41,787 nucleotides of DNA from JACCXJ01 sp052387115. GTDB taxonomy: Bacteria; Pseudomonadota; Gammaproteobacteria; JACCXJ01. How positions within the stretch are numbered: position 1 is the stretch's first letter; the number at the start of each line of letters is the position of its first letter. The DNA is taken from contig JBQTJM010000271.1 in assembly GCA_052387115.1 (NCBI GenBank), forward strand, positions 1-41,787, given 5' to 3'. The notes beneath the pieces were generated by a model that searched no databases, was not told the DNA's origin, and saw only the letters and a program-made list of their open reading frames with translations. The position numbers were made by a program, and so were the translations under genes. This document shows, piece by piece, positions 40,809-41,787 of this stretch.

Positions 40809-41573
40809 TCACCGCGAACGGCGTGAATCGGCGATGGTCCAATCGTATTCGATGAACGCCACACCGTAACCGGGCGGTATCGGTTCCGGGCTAAAGCGCC
40901 CGACAAAGGTGATGAGGTCGGGGCCGAAATCGTCCGGGTAGAAATCGAGTAACTCGCTCACATACACGGTCCTCTGCGCCCGATCGACACGCAGGTTACG
41001 CGTCTCGGAAAAGAACCTTCGGGTCTCCCGATCCAGCTCTGCCTCCAGGTCGCGCGCCGTGAAGGGCACCCGCGGGAGGAGCGGGCAGCCGCGCGCGCTG
41101 CAGTTGAGGGCGAAATGGACGCGCGGCTCACCGAGCCTGCGGATCACATCGTTTTCGAAGGCATAGAGCGACATGAGCCGCCCACCGATGACCAGCTCCT
41201 TGAGATAAAAGAACCGCACCTTACGCCAACCGGCATGGGTCTCGGGGATGCCGGAATCGAGCACGTTGTACATCGACAGGGCGTTATAGGCGTTGATGTA
41301 ATGAGCCAGGCGCTCCTGGCCCGCGGGGAAATCGCCGAAGGGCGTACCCGCCACATGGATCACATAGGCATCGAGGTCGGCACGATCGCGCGCCAGGGCG
41401 GAAAAATCCACCTCGCCATGTTCGTTCACGAAGCGCTCGATGACGCGCGCGTAGGCCTCGATCGGCGGCCCGCCGCGACCCGCCACCGGCGCCTCCGGCA
41501 CCCGGACCAGGGTACTGCACGCGCTCAAGGCCCACGCGAGCACGAGCAGCAGCACTCGGCGCCAAACCTTCAT
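40809..41573 (-). CDS. DUF547 lipoprotein
   Basis: 254 residues from ATG 41571-41573. It begins MKVWRRVLLLVLAWALSACS: a lipoprotein signal with lipobox LSAC, so Cys19 should be lipidated. The DUF547 core is clear: LAHYINAYNALSMYNVLDSG, then VHFALNCSARGCPLLPRVPF and a terminal GYGVAFIEYDWTIAD. The domain is thiol-rich and of uncertain function. The start overlaps the stop of the preceding frame (ATGA), so it is co-translated with it. A longer frame exists upstream but the lipobox fixes this start. Confidence 0.9.
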   Translation of the reverse strand: MKVWRRVLLLVLAWALSACSTLVRVPEAPVAGRGGPPIEAYARVIERFVNEHGEVDFSALARDRADLDAYVIHVAGTPFGDFPAGQERLAHYINAYNALSMYNVLDSGIPETHAGWRKVRFFYLKELVIGGRLMSLYAFENDVIRRLGEPRVHFALNCSARGCPLLPRVPFTARDLEAELDRETRRFFSETRNLRVDRAQRTVYVSELLDFYPDDFGPDLITFVGRFSPEPIPPGYGVAFIEYDWTIADSRRSR

Positions 41574-41787
41574 TCCCGCCGGCCCTCCGGCACAGATCCT
41601 CCGCGTCGTCCCACGCGCTTGACGTACTCGAGGGGGAACACCACCCCGTCGCGCCGCGCACCCGACAGAGGCGAAACGCGCCCGGTCAGGGGATCCCAGG
41701 ATCGGGTGCCCTCGGCCAAGGGGACCGGCCGCAGGATAAAACGGTCGCGCTTGGCGTTGTGCAGGCACATGGAAATGGGGCCCTCGC
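41570..41787 (-). CDS. C-terminal end of an unidentified gene (cut by window edge)
   Basis: The minus-strand frame is open from the window edge and ends at 41570-41572. It reads EGPISMCLHNAKRDRFILRP, then EGTRSWDPLTGRVSP and FPLEYVKRVGRRGGS. The MCLHNAKRD stretch resembles the C-terminus of some radical SAM proteins, but too little is present to assign a family. It overlaps the DUF547 gene by 4 bases (ATGA), so it is the upstream gene of that operon. Confidence 0.6.
   Translation of the reverse strand, partial: EGPISMCLHNAKRDRFILRPVPLAEGTRSWDPLTGRVSPLSGARRDGVVFPLEYVKRVGRRGGSVPEGRRE

Noticed and set aside
41570..41787. Radical SAM protein call for the gene cut by the window edge
   Set aside because: Only about 70 C-terminal residues are present; MCLHNAKRD is suggestive but not enough to name the family.
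1..41787. CRISPR array, rRNA operon or prophage
   Set aside because: No regularly spaced direct repeats, no rRNA-like sequence and no phage structural or lysis genes were found.

Overview
The window is chromosomal DNA of a GC-rich bacterium, most likely a gammaproteobacterium near the sulfur-oxidising Chromatiales/Acidiferrobacter-type lineages. This rests on the gene set rather than on any rRNA: a split B12-dependent ribonucleotide reductase (NrdJa/NrdJb), a DUF493-lipB-lipA operon, xseA, a 438-residue citrate synthase, an OprO/P-type porin with sulfate uptake genes, and a DUF4331/HupE cluster. No rRNA, tRNA, CRISPR array or phage structural gene was seen.

Layout. (1) 1-7466 is an accessory island. 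It holds the 3' end of an ISAzo13-type transposase, fragments of additional sulfate-transporter ATPase genes on both sides, a TPR-gene fragment, and between them a visibly AT-richer two-gene operon (5210-6187 and 1134-5207, minus strand) whose products I cannot assign to any family. (2) 7485-14827, minus strand, is a sulfate uptake operon: yezD-like, porin, sbp, a 58-residue membrane protein, a molbindin, a catalytically dead EAL protein, cysT, cysW, cysA. (3) 15008-15976 holds an xseA fragment and a short TPR ORF with a 45-bp exact internal repeat. (4) 16077-21708 is an envelope-stress-like block: an OmpR-type regulator and sensor kinase (minus) divergent from a VWA protein, a PspA/IM30 protein and a membrane protein (plus). 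A near-identical 20-bp tandem TGTAAA box lies in the divergent region and again over the kinase stop codon.

(5) 21797-25146 is housekeeping: xseA convergent with lipA-lipB-DUF493. (6) 25608-30424 holds a small ORF, a META-domain gene, nrdJb and nrdJa. nrdJa carries a 377-residue intein with LAGLIDADG motifs exactly at the catalytic cysteine, and two NrdR-type boxes lie upstream. (7) 30800-31452 is an AbrB/PIN toxin-antitoxin pair with an operator overlapping its promoter. (8) 31741-33457 holds gltA and a truncated chlorite-dismutase-like gene. (9) 33704-41787 holds a small secreted ORF, a HupE/UreJ-type protein, a secreted TPR protein, a tandem DUF4331 array (two intact genes, two remnants, duplicated intergenic DNA and a conserved hairpin terminator), a MauE/DoxX-like protein, a DUF547 lipoprotein and the end of an unidentified gene.

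Recurrent themes are local duplication followed by decay (cysA, xseA, DUF4331, TPR repeats) and GC-rich palindromic extragenic repeats of the CCCTCTCCC...GGGAGAGGG type. The best candidates for something undescribed are the orphan two-gene operon in the island, the two-component/VWA/PspA module with its repeated box, and the dead-EAL protein inside a sulfate transport operon. All functional calls come from reading the sequence; no database search was run.
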